NCBI RefSeq assembly: GCF_007197995.1
Contig: NZ_VKKH01000009.1
Coordinates: forward strand, 372,001-436,000
Reading direction: 5' to 3'
Length of the DNA: 64,000 nucleotides
Source: Aliiglaciecola sp. M165
Lineage (GTDB): Bacteria; Pseudomonadota; Gammaproteobacteria; Enterobacterales; Alteromonadaceae
In this document: positions 19,495 to 30,318 of the stretch, in pieces
Layout: the number at the start of each line of letters is the position of its first letter
Position numbering within the stretch: the stretch's first letter is position 1
Program-made: the position numbers and the translations under genes
The notes under the pieces: model-generated
The model's database searches: none
What the model saw: the letters and a program-made list of their open reading frames with translations, nothing else
What the model was told of the DNA's origin: nothing

Positions 19495-20619
19495 CTAATT
19501 GCTTCTGCTCGCAAACAGTTTATTTTGTACTTCAGTGATACTGGATTGAATGTCGGTAAATTGGGTAATACTTGTGACACCGGTTTTTACAACAATGGGT
19601 TCGGAACAATCGATTGTGTCTATCGGTAAATTTGAAATTTCCAATTCAATGCGCTCTGCTATGAGCTCTGCGCCATTTTCTCTTGTCTGTGGCAACAACA
19701 ACACAAAGACTTCACTGGAGAATCTGGCGATAAAATCTTCTTGTCGCATTTCATGTTTCAAAACTTCCGCGACCCGCTTTATCAATTCGTCGCTCGCTTG
19801 CTGACCACCCTGCTTTTTTATCGTTAAAAAATTCTCGATATCGCACAAGATGATGCTGATTGGAAATTGATGACGTTCTGCTGCACTGAGAAATTTGTTG
19901 GCTTGCTCTATGAAATATTTTTGATTGTAAACACCACTAACTGGATCGATGCTAGAACTACTTTTTAAGGTAAGCAGTGAGTCGTTGAAGAGCGTGAACA
20001 TGATAGCTGCAAACATCAAAAAGGTGATAGCGTTTTGACTAACAAGCATTATATTCAAAAACATGACTGAGCTAGACGTCGCTAAATACGAAATAGGAAT
20101 ACTCAATACATTTAGTGCCGCGACTAGTGTTGCAATACTAAGTAACCGCCCAGTTTGCGAGTTTTTTTTACGAAAACGGCTAAATAAACTCAGGGCATAA
20201 AGTAAAACCGCTGTGACATTTATGTAGATAAGGGCCAAGCGCAATATATCGTATTCTGGATAGAGAAAACTAAGAGTTGTTTGCGCACCGGTGAAGAGCC
20301 CAATGTGAAAAAGCACCAGTGGAGTATTAAAATTAATTTCTTGTTTATAACGCCAGAGTAACGCAAATACAATGCAGTAGACCGACACTAAAATGAACCC
20401 GTTTGTAATCGCTACAGACAATTCCAAGGGAACGAAAGGTCGCGCAGCATAACCTAAATGGCCAATGACACTATATAAAAAGTAAGCGCTAAAATAACGC
20501 AGTGAATTTCGTTGAAAACGATTGTTTTCAATTGGAACAAGGCGTAAAAGCCAAAATGCAATTGTGCAATTGATGAGTAGTAGCGATGCCAAGAAGCCTG
20601 TCGCTGTTGTTATTTCCAC
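19495..20619 (-). CDS. Membrane protein with degenerate GGDEF domain
   Basis: A 374-residue protein with about seven hydrophobic segments in residues 8-210 and a C-terminal GGDEF fold (about 215-374, starting SSSIDPVSGVYNQKYF). The active-site loop that should read GG(D/E)EF reads SSEVF here, within ARFSSEVFVLLLP. Diguanylate cyclase activity is therefore unlikely. It could be a c-di-GMP-related sensor or a scaffold. It stands alone on the minus strand between the M14 pair and secF. Confidence 0.82.
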   Translation of the reverse strand: MEITTATGFLASLLLINCTIAFWLLRLVPIENNRFQRNSLRYFSAYFLYSVIGHLGYAARPFVPLELSVAITNGFILVSVYCIVFALLWRYKQEINFNTPLVLFHIGLFTGAQTTLSFLYPEYDILRLALIYINVTAVLLYALSLFSRFRKKNSQTGRLLSIATLVAALNVLSIPISYLATSSSVMFLNIMLVSQNAITFLMFAAIMFTLFNDSLLTLKSSSSIDPVSGVYNQKYFIEQANKFLSAAERHQFPISIILCDIENFLTIKKQGGQQASDELIKRVAEVLKHEMRQEDFIARFSSEVFVLLLPQTRENGAELIAERIELEISNLPIDTIDCSEPIVVKTGVTSITQFTDIQSSITEVQNKLFASRSN

Positions 20620-20778
20620 AAATGTTACTTATTCGATTAATCTCCCCCTAGATTAGAACAAATTTTGAACATTTTAAACTAAAAGTTGTTATAACCAATT
20701 GAATTATAGGGTATTTTTTTACTCCCCCTAAGGCTGGAAATATCGCCATACACACCTAGCATCTTGAAAAATAACCAT

Positions 20779-20806
20779 AAAAAAAGGTCGAATAAATTCG
20801 ACCTTT
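20779..20806 (-). terminator. Rho-independent terminator of the yajC-secDF operon
   Basis: Perfect 10-bp arms (20783-20792 and 20797-20806) with loop TAAA. On the minus strand the hairpin is followed by a T-run. It lies 20 bases beyond the secF stop codon. Confidence 0.88.
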
Positions 20807-20825
20807 GCGTTTCAGTCTTCTGTTT

Positions 20826-21767
20826 TTATGGCATGGGATCTAAATCCGCGCCTTCTTTTTCAACAACAGTCGGCATTAGGTCTTCTTTGCTGATGCCTAA
20901 CATCAATGCAACTAAACTGGCCACGTAAATGGAAGAATAAGTACCAATTACTACACCAAATAACAGGGCTGTAGCGAAACCGTGGATCAGTGCACCACCT
21001 TTAAAAAACAACGCCAGCAATACCAAAATGGTCGTCAAAGACGTAATGATCGTTCGATTCAAAGTTTGGGTAAGCGAGATATTAATAATTTCTACTGGCT
21101 CACCTTTTCTGATTTTGCGGAAGTTTTCACGGATGCGGTCTGAAACAACAATAGTATCATTGAGCGAATAACCAATAACCGCTAACACTGCCGCCAAGAC
21201 CGTCAAATCAAACTCTAATTGCAACACCGAGAATAAGCCTAAAGTAATAATTACGTCGTGAGCCAACGCGGTAACAGAGCCCAAGGCAAAACGCCATTCA
21301 AAACGCATTGCAACGTAAATCAGAATACAGATAAGCGCAGTTAGCATTGCCAAACCACCTTGCTCTGTCAGCTCTTCACCTACGTTTGGACCAACAAACT
21401 CAATGCGGCGCATATCAACGTTATCGCCTGTAGCTCGAAGAGTCTTTAGCACCTCATCGCCAACTTCTTCGGCTTTAACGCCTTCACGAGGCGCCAGTCT
21501 GATTAAAACATCTTCACTGCTGCCAAAGTTTTGCACAACTGCATCACCAAAACCGGCACTTTCCAGATTGACACGAATTTCGTCCAATTTAGCCGGTTGA
21601 TCATAACCGACTTCAATCAGGGTTCCACCAGTGAAATCCAATCCCCAGTTCAGTTGATTAATAGATAAACTAACCAAAGAACCAATGATAAGCAGGCCAG
21701 AAAGTATCATTGCAGGTATCCGCAATGACATGAAGTTCACATTTTCTTTTAATTTAAGTATTTGCAT
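20826..21767 (-). CDS. secF: Protein translocase subunit SecF
   Basis: SecF forms with SecD and YajC the proton-driven complex that assists late Sec export. The 313-residue protein has six membrane segments, a large first periplasmic loop (about 35-130) and the conserved GxDFTGG entry motif LNWGLDFTGGTLIEV. It also has the SLNDTIVVSDRIREN segment near residue 200. It lies nine bases after secD, in the usual order. Confidence 0.97.
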   Translation of the reverse strand: MQILKLKENVNFMSLRIPAMILSGLLIIGSLVSLSINQLNWGLDFTGGTLIEVGYDQPAKLDEIRVNLESAGFGDAVVQNFGSSEDVLIRLAPREGVKAEEVGDEVLKTLRATGDNVDMRRIEFVGPNVGEELTEQGGLAMLTALICILIYVAMRFEWRFALGSVTALAHDVIITLGLFSVLQLEFDLTVLAAVLAVIGYSLNDTIVVSDRIRENFRKIRKGEPVEIINISLTQTLNRTIITSLTTILVLLALFFKGGALIHGFATALLFGVVIGTYSSIYVASLVALMLGISKEDLMPTVVEKEGADLDPMP

Positions 21768-21776
21768 TGCCCGCTC

Positions 21777-23621
21777 CTAAATCCACAATTTCTCGAGGCG
21801 TTTGCCGCCCCAAACACCATTGACAATAGTGCGGGTTAAAATAATGGCCGTGAACATCGAGGTCACAATACCTATCATCAGCGTGATAGAAAAGCCTTTG
21901 ATAGGGCCAGTTCCCACTGCAAAAAGTATTAATGCAGCGATAAAGGTCGTGATGTTGGCATCCAATATTGTCGAGAAAGCGCTATCGTAACCATGATGAA
22001 TCGCCTGCTGAGGACTTCTGCTGTCGCGCAGCTCTTCTCGGATCCTTTCAAAAATGAGTACGTTCGCATCAACCGCCATACCAACGGTTAGCACTATACC
22101 TGCCATACCCGGTAAGGTTAGGGTTGCTCCTGGAATCATAGACATCACGCCGACAATCATAACCAGGTTGGCAGTCAGAGCGACGTTGGCAACAACACCA
22201 AATGCTTTGTAGTAAACCAACATAAAAGCAAGCACCAACACAAAGCCCCAAATGATAGCTTGCATTCCCAAATCAATGTTTTCTTGACCCAAGCTTGGCC
22301 CAACTGTTCTTTCTTCGACAATGGTAATCGGCGCGATCAATGCGCCAGCGCGAAGCAACAAGGCTAAATCGCGCGCTTCTTTAGGCGAATCTAATCCAGT
22401 AATTTCAAAACGGCTACCTAACTGAGCGCGAATAGTTGCTACGCTCACCACTTCCCGTTCTGGAACAAATATTATTTTGCCATCGGCATTTTTTTCATTG
22501 GTGGCTTGGTATTCAATAAATACCGTTGCCATGGGTTTACCAATATTTCCTTTAGTACCCAAGGACATTTTGCTGCCACCCGCTGAGTCCAATGAAATTG
22601 AAACTTTCGGCATGCCGTATTCATCTACACCACTATTTGCATCGATAATATGGCTACCTTCAAGCATGATGTCTTGCTTAAGCAACTGAGGTACCCCTTG
22701 TTGATCGTTGATCAATTCGGAGCCCGGTGGAACCCGTCCATTAACAGCGTCGCGTACATCATGATCAAGATCGACCATTCTGAATTCAAGGGTCGCGGTG
22801 GCGTTGAGAATTTCTTTAGCGCGCGCAGTGTCTTGGATACCTGGTAATTGCACCACGATACGATCCGCACCTTGACGCTGTATTAAAGGCTCAGCCACAC
22901 CAAGTTGGTTAACCCGGTTGCGCATGATAGTAATGTTTTGTTTGACCGCATAATCACGAATCTCGGCTAATTTGGTCTCCGACATACTCGCAACTAAGGT
23001 CAACTCTCCTTGTTCCACTATAGTGATATCGGCGTTGCGGTTCTTGAGGAAAAATTCTGCTTTTTCAAGGGTTTCTTGGTCGCGAAACTGAATCTGAACT
23101 ACGTCATTAACAATGGAAACCCGTCGATAGCGTATTCTCTCTTCACGCAAAGACGTTTTAAAATCACCTTCCATGTCCTTTAGCGACTTAGTCATTACCG
23201 ATTGCATGTCCACTTCCATCAAGAAGTGCACACCACCGCGCAAATCCAAGCCAAGCTTCATGGGTGTGCCGCCTAGATTGTCCAACCATTCTGGCGTATC
23301 TGGGGCAAGATTCATTGCCACAATATAATCTCGACCCAAGGCGCTTTCCAACGCTTCTCTGGCCAATCTTTGTGACGAATCGTCATTTAGTCGGATAAGA
23401 ATTTGTTCGTTCTCTAAGGCAACGGCCTTAGTTTCTATACCCGCTTTTTCTAGTTGAGCGTTGACACGATCAACCAGGTTCAAATCAACAGTGGAATCTT
23501 TAGCTGCTGAAATTTGAACTGCGTAATCCTCACCATAAAGGTTCGGGGAAGCATAAAGCGTGCAAACGGCAACGACCATTAACACCATTATGTACTTCCA
23601 CAGGGGAGTTTGATTTAACAC
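21777..23621 (-). CDS. secD: Protein translocase subunit SecD
   Basis: SecD is the larger RND-like subunit of the SecDF export motor. The 614-residue protein starts with one membrane segment, followed by a large periplasmic P1 domain (about 35-440) containing [17 protein letters not shown]. Five further membrane segments carry the [17 protein letters not shown] motif near residue 520. The length and motifs are typical. It is followed directly by secF. Confidence 0.97.
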   Translation of the reverse strand: MLNQTPLWKYIMVLMVVAVCTLYASPNLYGEDYAVQISAAKDSTVDLNLVDRVNAQLEKAGIETKAVALENEQILIRLNDDSSQRLAREALESALGRDYIVAMNLAPDTPEWLDNLGGTPMKLGLDLRGGVHFLMEVDMQSVMTKSLKDMEGDFKTSLREERIRYRRVSIVNDVVQIQFRDQETLEKAEFFLKNRNADITIVEQGELTLVASMSETKLAEIRDYAVKQNITIMRNRVNQLGVAEPLIQRQGADRIVVQLPGIQDTARAKEILNATATLEFRMVDLDHDVRDAVNGRVPPGSELINDQQGVPQLLKQDIMLEGSHIIDANSGVDEYGMPKVSISLDSAGGSKMSLGTKGNIGKPMATVFIEYQATNEKNADGKIIFVPEREVVSVATIRAQLGSRFEITGLDSPKEARDLALLLRAGALIAPITIVEERTVGPSLGQENIDLGMQAIIWGFVLVLAFMLVYYKAFGVVANVALTANLVMIVGVMSMIPGATLTLPGMAGIVLTVGMAVDANVLIFERIREELRDSRSPQQAIHHGYDSAFSTILDANITTFIAALILFAVGTGPIKGFSITLMIGIVTSMFTAIILTRTIVNGVWGGKRLEKLWI

Positions 23622-23649
23622 TTAGCTTTCCTTCACTACAAACGCAAAA

Positions 23650-23671
23650 CGGGAAAACCGATGTTTTCCCG
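23650..23671 (-). terminator. Intercistronic hairpin between yajC and secD
   Basis: Nine-base arms (23650-23658 and 23663-23671) with loop CGAT are followed by TTTTG on the minus strand. The T-run is short, so it may be a weak attenuator or a processing/stability element that sets the yajC to secD ratio, rather than a full stop. Confidence 0.5.
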
Positions 23672-23680
23672 CTTTTCAAA

Positions 23681-24016
23681 TTAGATTGATTTCATTGTAC
23701 CCTTTGGTAACACTACTGAAATCGCACTTTTTTGTAAGACAATATTAGTGTTGTCGTTCAGTGCAACCTCAATAAAATCTTTCTCTTCATTTACTTTTGT
23801 CACTTTTCCGACCATACCGCCTTGGGTCAAAATTTCATCCCCTTTACCGATGGAGGAAATAAGCGCTTTATGCTCTTTTACGCGTTTTGCTTGAGGGCGA
23901 TAAAGCATAAAATAAAAAATCAGGCCAAATACACCCAATAAAATTAGCATTTCAAAGCCACCGCCTTGCCCGCCACCTGCTTGTTGTGCGTAAGCATTGG
24001 AAATAAATAAACTCAT
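23681..24016 (-). CDS. yajC: Preprotein translocase subunit YajC
   Basis: YajC is the small membrane partner of SecDF. The 111-residue protein has a short N-terminus, one membrane helix (about 22-42), the conserved FYFMLYRPQAKRVKEHKALI motif and the cytosolic GDEILTQGGMVGKV domain. The glycine-rich QQAGGGQGGG stretch before the helix is common in the family. It lies nine bases after tgt. Confidence 0.96.
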   Translation of the reverse strand: MSLFISNAYAQQAGGGQGGGFEMLILLGVFGLIFYFMLYRPQAKRVKEHKALISSIGKGDEILTQGGMVGKVTKVNEEKDFIEVALNDNTNIVLQKSAISVVLPKGTMKSI

Positions 24017-24025
24017 AAATTCCTC

Positions 24026-25153
<1,128 letters not shown>

Positions 25154-25284
25154 TTACCTTCTCGATTCCTGCATACCGGAAAACAGTCCAGTGCACAAAA
25201 CAGCGGGGATTATAAAGGAAACTGTGCTTGGCTGAAATCGCCAATCGACGATATTCAGCACAAACTTTGTTATTGAAGGAATTT

Positions 25285-26325
25285 TTAGGCTTTTTCTATC
25301 AACATGGCATCGCCATAACTAAAAAATCGATACTCTTTCTCAATTGCTTGCTGATACGCGTTCATTACATTATCTCGACCCGCAAACGCACTGATTAGCA
25401 TAATTAGTGTTGATTCAGGTAAATGAAAATTGGTCAACATCGCGTCGACAACTTCAAATTGGTAGCCGGGATAAATGAAAATTTCGGTGTCTTCAAAAAA
25501 TGGCGCCATAGGCTTCCCTTTTTTCACCGTAGCTGCTGCCATAGACTCTAATGAACGTACTGAAGTTGTGCCAACGGCGATGACACGCTTTCCACTGGCT
25601 TTAGTCTGGTTTATCGCATCAACGACAGTTTGTGGAACCTCGGCATATTCCGAGTGCATATGGTGTTCTTCAATATTGTCGACTCGAACCGGTTGAAAGG
25701 TACCCGCGCCGACATGCAAGGTCACAAACTCCATGTTGACACCCTTTGCCTTAAGTGCAGCTAAAATTTCATCGTCAAAATGTAGCCCTGCTGTAGGTGC
25801 TGCGACTGCACCGGGTTTTTCCGAATAAACGGTCTGATACCGTTCTTTGTCAGAATCTTCATCAGGACGATCTATGTATGGTGGCAATGGCATGTGCCCG
25901 TACGCTTCAAGTAGCGCCAGGATAGGTTGGTCATTGAGAACACGTAATTCGAATAATTGATCCCGTCGTTGAACCATTTCAAGCTCAATGTAACTTTCCA
26001 ATTTGAGTACGGTACCGGGTTTTGGTGATTTGCTCGCTTTTACGTGAGCCAGAAGGGTTTGCTCATCAATAATTCGTTCTACAAGCACTTCAACTTTTCC
26101 GCCCGTTGCCTTTTGCCCTAATAATCGAGCGGGGATAACTCGCGTATTATTAAAAATAAGTAAATCACCCGCATCAACGTGTTCGACAAAAGCGGTAAAA
26201 TGGGAGTGATTAACTTCTCCAGACTTGCCGTCGAGACATAGCAATCTGCTTGCGGAGCGTTGTTCAGTTGGGTATCGAGCAATTAACTCGTCAGGTAAAT
26301 CGAAGTGGAAATCAGATACTTTCAT
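25285..26325 (-). CDS. queA: S-adenosylmethionine:tRNA ribosyltransferase-isomerase QueA
   Basis: QueA transfers the ribosyl group of SAM to preQ1-tRNA, giving epoxyqueuosine. The 346-residue protein has the [16 protein letters not shown] start, [13 protein letters not shown] near residue 171, [12 protein letters not shown] near 204 and [13 protein letters not shown] near 299. All are standard for the family. It is the first gene of the queuosine/Sec cluster. Confidence 0.97.
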   Translation of the reverse strand: MKVSDFHFDLPDELIARYPTEQRSASRLLCLDGKSGEVNHSHFTAFVEHVDAGDLLIFNNTRVIPARLLGQKATGGKVEVLVERIIDEQTLLAHVKASKSPKPGTVLKLESYIELEMVQRRDQLFELRVLNDQPILALLEAYGHMPLPPYIDRPDEDSDKERYQTVYSEKPGAVAAPTAGLHFDDEILAALKAKGVNMEFVTLHVGAGTFQPVRVDNIEEHHMHSEYAEVPQTVVDAINQTKASGKRVIAVGTTSVRSLESMAAATVKKGKPMAPFFEDTEIFIYPGYQFEVVDAMLTNFHLPESTLIMLISAFAGRDNVMNAYQQAIEKEYRFFSYGDAMLIEKA

Positions 26326-26449
26326 TGTGTTCCTAGCAGGTTTACTAAATAAATCCAGGCATTTTAGGTATTATAAAAAATACCTTTTGTGCGTTGAGCA
26401 TACCCTCAAATGCTTGAGTTAAAGTGCAGATAGGCTAAATTATAAACAC

Positions 26450-26513
26450 TTAATTTTTTCGACGTTTCTCCCAAACGAATTTATGCCCGACATCCCCTGT
26501 CGGGCTTTTTTTT
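26450..26513 (+). ncRNA. Candidate small RNA with C-rich loops and an intrinsic terminator
   Basis: Both flanking genes run leftward, yet a strong plus-strand intrinsic terminator (26485-26513) is present. A weak promoter candidate lies upstream, with -10 TATAAA at 26441-26446 and a poor -35 near 26419. The implied transcript of about 64 bases would fold into two hairpins: CGTTT/AAACG (26463-26477) with loop CTCCC, and the terminator stem with loop TCCCC. C-rich loops of this kind pair with Shine-Dalgarno sequences in several known sRNAs. On the minus strand the same loops would carry GGA, the CsrA motif, but no U-run follows in that direction. Confidence 0.45.
26485..26513 (+). terminator. 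Orphan plus-strand intrinsic terminator
   Basis: Perfect 8-bp arms GCCCGACA/TGTCGGGC (26485-26492, 26498-26505) enclose a five-base loop and are followed by eight T. No plus-strand gene lies upstream within several kilobases, hence the small-RNA proposal. Confidence 0.85.
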
Positions 26514-26534
26514 ACTTTTTTTCTGGAGAAAAAT

Positions 26535-26816
26535 TCACTCATTATCCAAACTGACACCCATATCAGCAAATATTTCGACAATTTCGTCTCTGTCTATTTT
26601 ACGCATATTAAGCACAACCATGATTTGTAAAAGTAAATCGGCGCCTAATATCCCTTTATTCACTTTGTTGCGCAGATTATCTGCACTTTGATTGACGTCT
26701 ACTTTGGCGAGGCGCTCACTCAAGTCTTGGTACTTAACTCCCCGCTTTGACATTTCAGCCTTGATAATACGTTGGACGACCTGGCGCCAATTGGCGCTGC
26801 TATTATTACTTGACAT
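26535..26816 (-). CDS. DUF6471 domain protein
   Basis: A 93-residue protein matching the small DUF6471 type: NWRQVVQRIIKAEMSKRGVKY, then a helix-turn-helix-like stretch with a LSERLA helix and NLRNKVNKG. The layout resembles a short DNA-binding domain related to Cro/C1 folds, but no target is known. The ATG at 26816 has an AGGT site six bases upstream and is preferred to the TTG two codons earlier. It is divergent from the yjf operon. Confidence 0.75.
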   Translation of the reverse strand: MSSNNSSANWRQVVQRIIKAEMSKRGVKYQDLSERLAKVDVNQSADNLRNKVNKGILGADLLLQIMVVLNMRKIDRDEIVEIFADMGVSLDNE

Positions 26817-26896
26817 TGGCAACCTACACCTACAATCTTTTTGTGACTTATAATTTACATTAGTGACGCATTTTAATCAATTGGTAAAAATAAAAA

Positions 26897-26926
26897 TTGA
26901 CAATCCTATCCTATCTTGACTATTAT
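26897..26926 (+). promoter_or_regulatory. Candidate sigma-70 promoter of the yjf operon
   Basis: A perfect TTGACA (26897-26902) and TATTAT (26921-26926, five of six matches) are separated by 18 bases. Transcription would start near 26933, giving a leader of about 97 bases before yjfI. Confidence 0.6.
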
Positions 26927-27029
26927 CTGCACCGTTGCAAAAAAACTTACAATTGATTTGATTACTGATCATGTTTTTTCGTATACAAAGGTAACATACT
27001 ATGGTCATAACACTGACAGGAGAGTAGGC

Positions 27030-27419
27030 ATGACTTGGGACCTTAATCAACTTGAGACCCTTTTTACTGAGAATGACGACCTTGTGGTCACTCGCGAAGA
27101 AAACTGTTTAATGATCGCTAATGCAGACGGACTCGATGCATGGCTAGCCATAAGTGGTGAGCAAATTATTGTGGAATCGTTATTGTTTTCTACTTCGGAA
27201 GTAAAAGACAAAAACGCACTAAATGAGGAAATACTCAAGACACACATGCTCTTCCCGCTTACGACAGTAGGGATTTCAACGGTCGCTGACGAAGAATATT
27301 ATGTCGCGTTTGGCGCACTGAGTTCTCAGTCTAAAGCGGAGAGTGTGATGATAGAAGTAGCAACGCTATTTCATAATGTGGCGGCGTTTTTAGATGCCTA
27401 CCAAGATCATTTACGTTAA
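27030..27419 (+). CDS. yjfI: YjfI family protein (DUF2170)
   Basis: A 129-residue soluble protein, first gene of a yjfIJKLMC-type operon. It fits the DUF2170/YjfI family in size and position. No catalytic motif is visible and the function is unknown. The start at 27030 (MTWDLNQL) is preceded by an AGGAGAG Shine-Dalgarno. The longer upstream reading frame, from 26916, would include the promoter region and is rejected. It is followed 26 bases later by the PspA-like gene. Confidence 0.8.
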   Translation: MTWDLNQLETLFTENDDLVVTREENCLMIANADGLDAWLAISGEQIIVESLLFSTSEVKDKNALNEEILKTHMLFPLTTVGISTVADEEYYVAFGALSSQSKAESVMIEVATLFHNVAAFLDAYQDHLR

Positions 27420-27445
27420 TCGAATGGATTAATTAGGAGAATTTT

Positions 27446-28126
27446 ATGTCAGTTTGGAGAAAATTAGTCACTGCAGTAAAAGGCGGTGCGACGGAAGCTG
27501 CACAAAACGTGGTAGATAGCCAAGCAATCCGTATTCTTGAACAAGAAATTCGTGAAGCGAAAGAAGAATTACGCAAGTCTGATCATGCGCGCACGCAAAT
27601 TTTGGCAAAGTGCAAACTCGCACAGCAGAAAGTCGACAGTTTAAAAACATCGATTGCACAATATGAAGAGCATGCACGAAAAGCAGTCGACACAGATCGT
27701 CAATTGGCGCTTGACTGCGCACAGAAAGTGTCTGATTTAACTGTGGAGTTAGAGGGTGAGCAAGCCTATTTGGATCAATTTACTCAATCTGAAAAGCAGC
27801 TCGCTGGAAACATTTCGCAAGCCAAAGCCAACCTAAAACGACTTGAACAACAAGTTGACATGGTCAAAGCAACCGAATCCGTGCAAAAGGCGCAAGTGGC
27901 AGTGTCTTCTCGCCACATGGGTGCCAATAGTAAGATGAAAACGGCTACCGAATCCCTTAGTCGTATTCAAGAAAAACAGAAACTTAGAAATGCCGAATTG
28001 GAAGCTGCAGAAGAGTTAGCCACTAATGAGTCGTCAGATGATTTGGAAAAGCGCTTGGCCGAGGCTGGCATACACGGTGGTAAAAGTTCTGCCGATGACG
28101 AATTGAAGCGGATCCTAGGACAATAA
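27446..28126 (+). CDS. yjfJ: PspA/IM30 family protein (YjfJ-like)
   Basis: A 226-residue, almost wholly helical coiled-coil protein of the PspA/IM30 (ESCRT-III-like) family. These proteins polymerise on membranes and help keep membrane integrity under stress. It begins MSVWRKLVTAVKGGATEAAQN, with an amphipathic helix typical of the family, and heptad-like coiled coils span about residues 25-190. A TAGGAG site precedes the start. Its context with yjfI/K/L/M/C marks it as the YjfJ paralogue rather than PspA itself; no pspF/B/C genes are present. Confidence 0.88.
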   Translation: MSVWRKLVTAVKGGATEAAQNVVDSQAIRILEQEIREAKEELRKSDHARTQILAKCKLAQQKVDSLKTSIAQYEEHARKAVDTDRQLALDCAQKVSDLTVELEGEQAYLDQFTQSEKQLAGNISQAKANLKRLEQQVDMVKATESVQKAQVAVSSRHMGANSKMKTATESLSRIQEKQKLRNAELEAAEELATNESSDDLEKRLAEAGIHGGKSSADDELKRILGQ

Positions 28127-28142
28127 GGAATACCTAAACTCT

Positions 28143-29204
28143 ATGTATGTGCTGAACAGAGTACGCAAGGTTTTCTCACGAGTATTCTCAGAAATGCGCT
28201 GGTACAGTATTGTACTGGCGCTTTTGTTTTATGGCTTTACCAGTTGGGGCCTGTTAAATCTTGCAGGTGAACATGACTTACTCGACAGCGGCAACTTTGT
28301 CTACTGGCTAGTCGTTACCGGCTCAACAGTCGGCTATGGTGACTTATCTCCAAGCACCGAACTTGGTAAATACATAGTTTCGTTCTACGTCATTCCACTG
28401 GGGCTTAGTATCTTTGCAATGGTGTTGGGACGGATTGCAACCTGGGTGTCAATGCAATGGCAAAAAGGAGTCAAAGGTTTGAAACCTCTATCTACAGAAA
28501 ACCACGTATTAGTTATTGGTTGGAATGGTCAACGCACGATTCAGTTACTGAATTTACTGCTCAAAGAACGTGCCGAAACCGACTACCAACCTGACATTGT
28601 TTTGTGCGCAAAAGCGGACATAGACAACCCTATGCCGGATAAAATCGAATTCGTTAAGGTGAGTTCTTTCAATAGTAATGCTGAAATGGACAGGGCCTGC
28701 GTTGCTCAGGCGTCGGTCATTGTCATGGACAATGAAGAAGATGATGTCACTATGACTACAGCTTTGTATTGCAGCAAACGCAATCAAGATGGACATTTAA
28801 TTGCTTACTTCAAAGACGAAAGTTTGGTTGAGCTATTGCAAACCCACTGCCCGAACGTTGAATGCACACCAAGTTTAGCGGTTGAAATGTTGGCAAAATC
28901 TGCGTTTGATCCCGGTTCCAGTCTGCTTCAATACGATTTATTAACCGTGCAAGATGGCCAAGCCCAGTTTTCAATAGAAGTTCCCAAAGAGCTTCCATCA
29001 TTGCGTGTTGAAGATGTATTTTTAGCGCTCAAACGAAAATACGACGCTACCTTTATTGGGTTTTTACCGCCGGAACGACCAGCAACGGTCAATCTCAATC
29101 CACAGCTTGATGAACCGCTAAAGCCTGGATACAAGCTATTTTATATTGCACAGCAACGGATCAAACAATTCGATTGGCAGGCATTATCGGCAACGAGTGC
29201 CTAG
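28143..29204 (+). CDS. Two-TM potassium channel with RCK/TrkA-like domain
   Basis: A 353-residue ion channel: membrane helix at about 22-40, pore loop with selectivity filter TVGYGD (62-67), second helix at about 76-97. A cytoplasmic Rossmann-like RCK domain starts at VLVIGWNGQ, near residue 122, with a second regulatory half to the C-terminus. It should form a tetrameric K+ channel gated by a ligand bound to the RCK ring. It is inserted between yjfJ and yjfK, an addition relative to the E. coli operon, and suggests a link between membrane stress and K+ flux. Confidence 0.87.
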   Translation: MYVLNRVRKVFSRVFSEMRWYSIVLALLFYGFTSWGLLNLAGEHDLLDSGNFVYWLVVTGSTVGYGDLSPSTELGKYIVSFYVIPLGLSIFAMVLGRIATWVSMQWQKGVKGLKPLSTENHVLVIGWNGQRTIQLLNLLLKERAETDYQPDIVLCAKADIDNPMPDKIEFVKVSSFNSNAEMDRACVAQASVIVMDNEEDDVTMTTALYCSKRNQDGHLIAYFKDESLVELLQTHCPNVECTPSLAVEMLAKSAFDPGSSLLQYDLLTVQDGQAQFSIEVPKELPSLRVEDVFLALKRKYDATFIGFLPPERPATVNLNPQLDEPLKPGYKLFYIAQQRIKQFDWQALSATSA

Positions 29205-29218
29205 CAGGAGTCAATGTC

Positions 29219-29866
29219 ATGTTTTCAAAACTCTTTGGTAAAAAAAAGATATCGGAAAAACCCAAAGCACCAGAAATAATGGGCTTATATTTGGGTGGTT
29301 CTTTTGAGTTGGATGATTTGAAACTCAAACTAATTGAACCGTCATTGACCATTGAAGGTGCAGCGAGGCAACATTTAATTCAGGCAGTAGGAGAAGCGCA
29401 CCTCGATACCGGTGGAAAAATTTTGCGCTTCTATACCGACGATGATGCGTTTTTACAGGTGATCTTAGATGGTGGTGACACAGAAAATCATATTACAGAT
29501 GTGAAACTCTGGTATTTTTATGAGACCAAAACCATAGGGTCTGATAGTCAGTGGCAAAACGTCATGAGTAACAGGGTTTCCCAACCAAAATACCAACTTA
29601 ATGGCCAAGATTTTGATAGAGTCTGGGACGCTGTAGGTGAAGAATCGCCACCGGTAGCAATGACGGAAAAAACCTACGAGCTAGATGGGGATATCAGTGA
29701 AACCGATCAATTTGTCATGCTCTATGAACGAGCCATAGACAATGATTCTGCAGAAACGCTGCTAGTTAGTGCAGAAGAAAAAATAGTCAACAATAACTAC
29801 GACCGCTGTCTAGTGGTGAGTACGGGCTTCGATGTATTGCCCTCAGATATCCGAATTAATGGTTAA
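29219..29866 (+). CDS. yjfK: DUF2491 family protein (YjfK-like)
   Basis: A 215-residue soluble protein matching the YjfK/DUF2491 family in layout: MFSKLFGKKK start, EIMGLYLGGSFELDDLKLKL near residue 22, and a beta-rich remainder. The function is unknown. The ATG at 29219 has an AGGAG site eight bases upstream, so it is preferred to the longer frame that starts inside the channel gene. It sits between the channel and yjfL. Confidence 0.8.
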   Translation: MFSKLFGKKKISEKPKAPEIMGLYLGGSFELDDLKLKLIEPSLTIEGAARQHLIQAVGEAHLDTGGKILRFYTDDDAFLQVILDGGDTENHITDVKLWYFYETKTIGSDSQWQNVMSNRVSQPKYQLNGQDFDRVWDAVGEESPPVAMTEKTYELDGDISETDQFVMLYERAIDNDSAETLLVSAEEKIVNNNYDRCLVVSTGFDVLPSDIRING

Positions 29867-29893
29867 GCAAAAATAAATCACGAGGAAAAAAAA

Positions 29894-30310
29894 ATGGATG
29901 CAATACTGGATTCAATAGCGGGGCTGGGAGATTTTGCCATTTACTTCGGCATTTCAATCGTCTTACTGTTTATTTTTAAGCTCGCGTATGCAGCAGTGAC
30001 ACCCCATGACGAATGGAAATTAGTTAAGGATGATCACAACACGGCCGCCGCCATCGGTTTTGGTGGAGCAATTTTAGGTTTTAGTATTGCCTTGGGTGGC
30101 GCTGCATCGAACTCGGCTTCACTGATTGATTTTGGTGTTTGGGGTGTGGTTGCCTTGGTTGCACAAATCCTAGCATTTTTGCTTTTACGTTTTACTTTTA
30201 TGCCCAAAATTGCTGAGCGTATTGATAATCAGGAAATTTCTGCGGGTGTCATGCTAGCGTCAATGTCAATAGCTGTCGGTGTTCTAAACGCAGCCTGTAT
30301 GACCTATTAG
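29894..30310 (+). CDS. yjfL: DUF350 inner membrane protein (YjfL-like)
   Basis: A 138-residue membrane protein with four predicted helices (about 14-35, 50-73, 78-102, 112-135) and the DUF350 pattern, with conserved small residues in GFGGAILGFSIALGGAASNS. The role is unknown; the family is found next to PspA-like and ATP-grasp genes. It is followed by yjfM after eight bases. Confidence 0.85.
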   Translation: MDAILDSIAGLGDFAIYFGISIVLLFIFKLAYAAVTPHDEWKLVKDDHNTAAAIGFGGAILGFSIALGGAASNSASLIDFGVWGVVALVAQILAFLLLRFTFMPKIAERIDNQEISAGVMLASMSIAVGVLNAACMTY

Positions 30311-30318
30311 GAGGATAT

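Noticed and set aside
26916-27029. N-terminal extension of YjfI
   Set aside because: The extension begins between the -35 and -10 of the promoter candidate; a strong Shine-Dalgarno precedes the later ATG.
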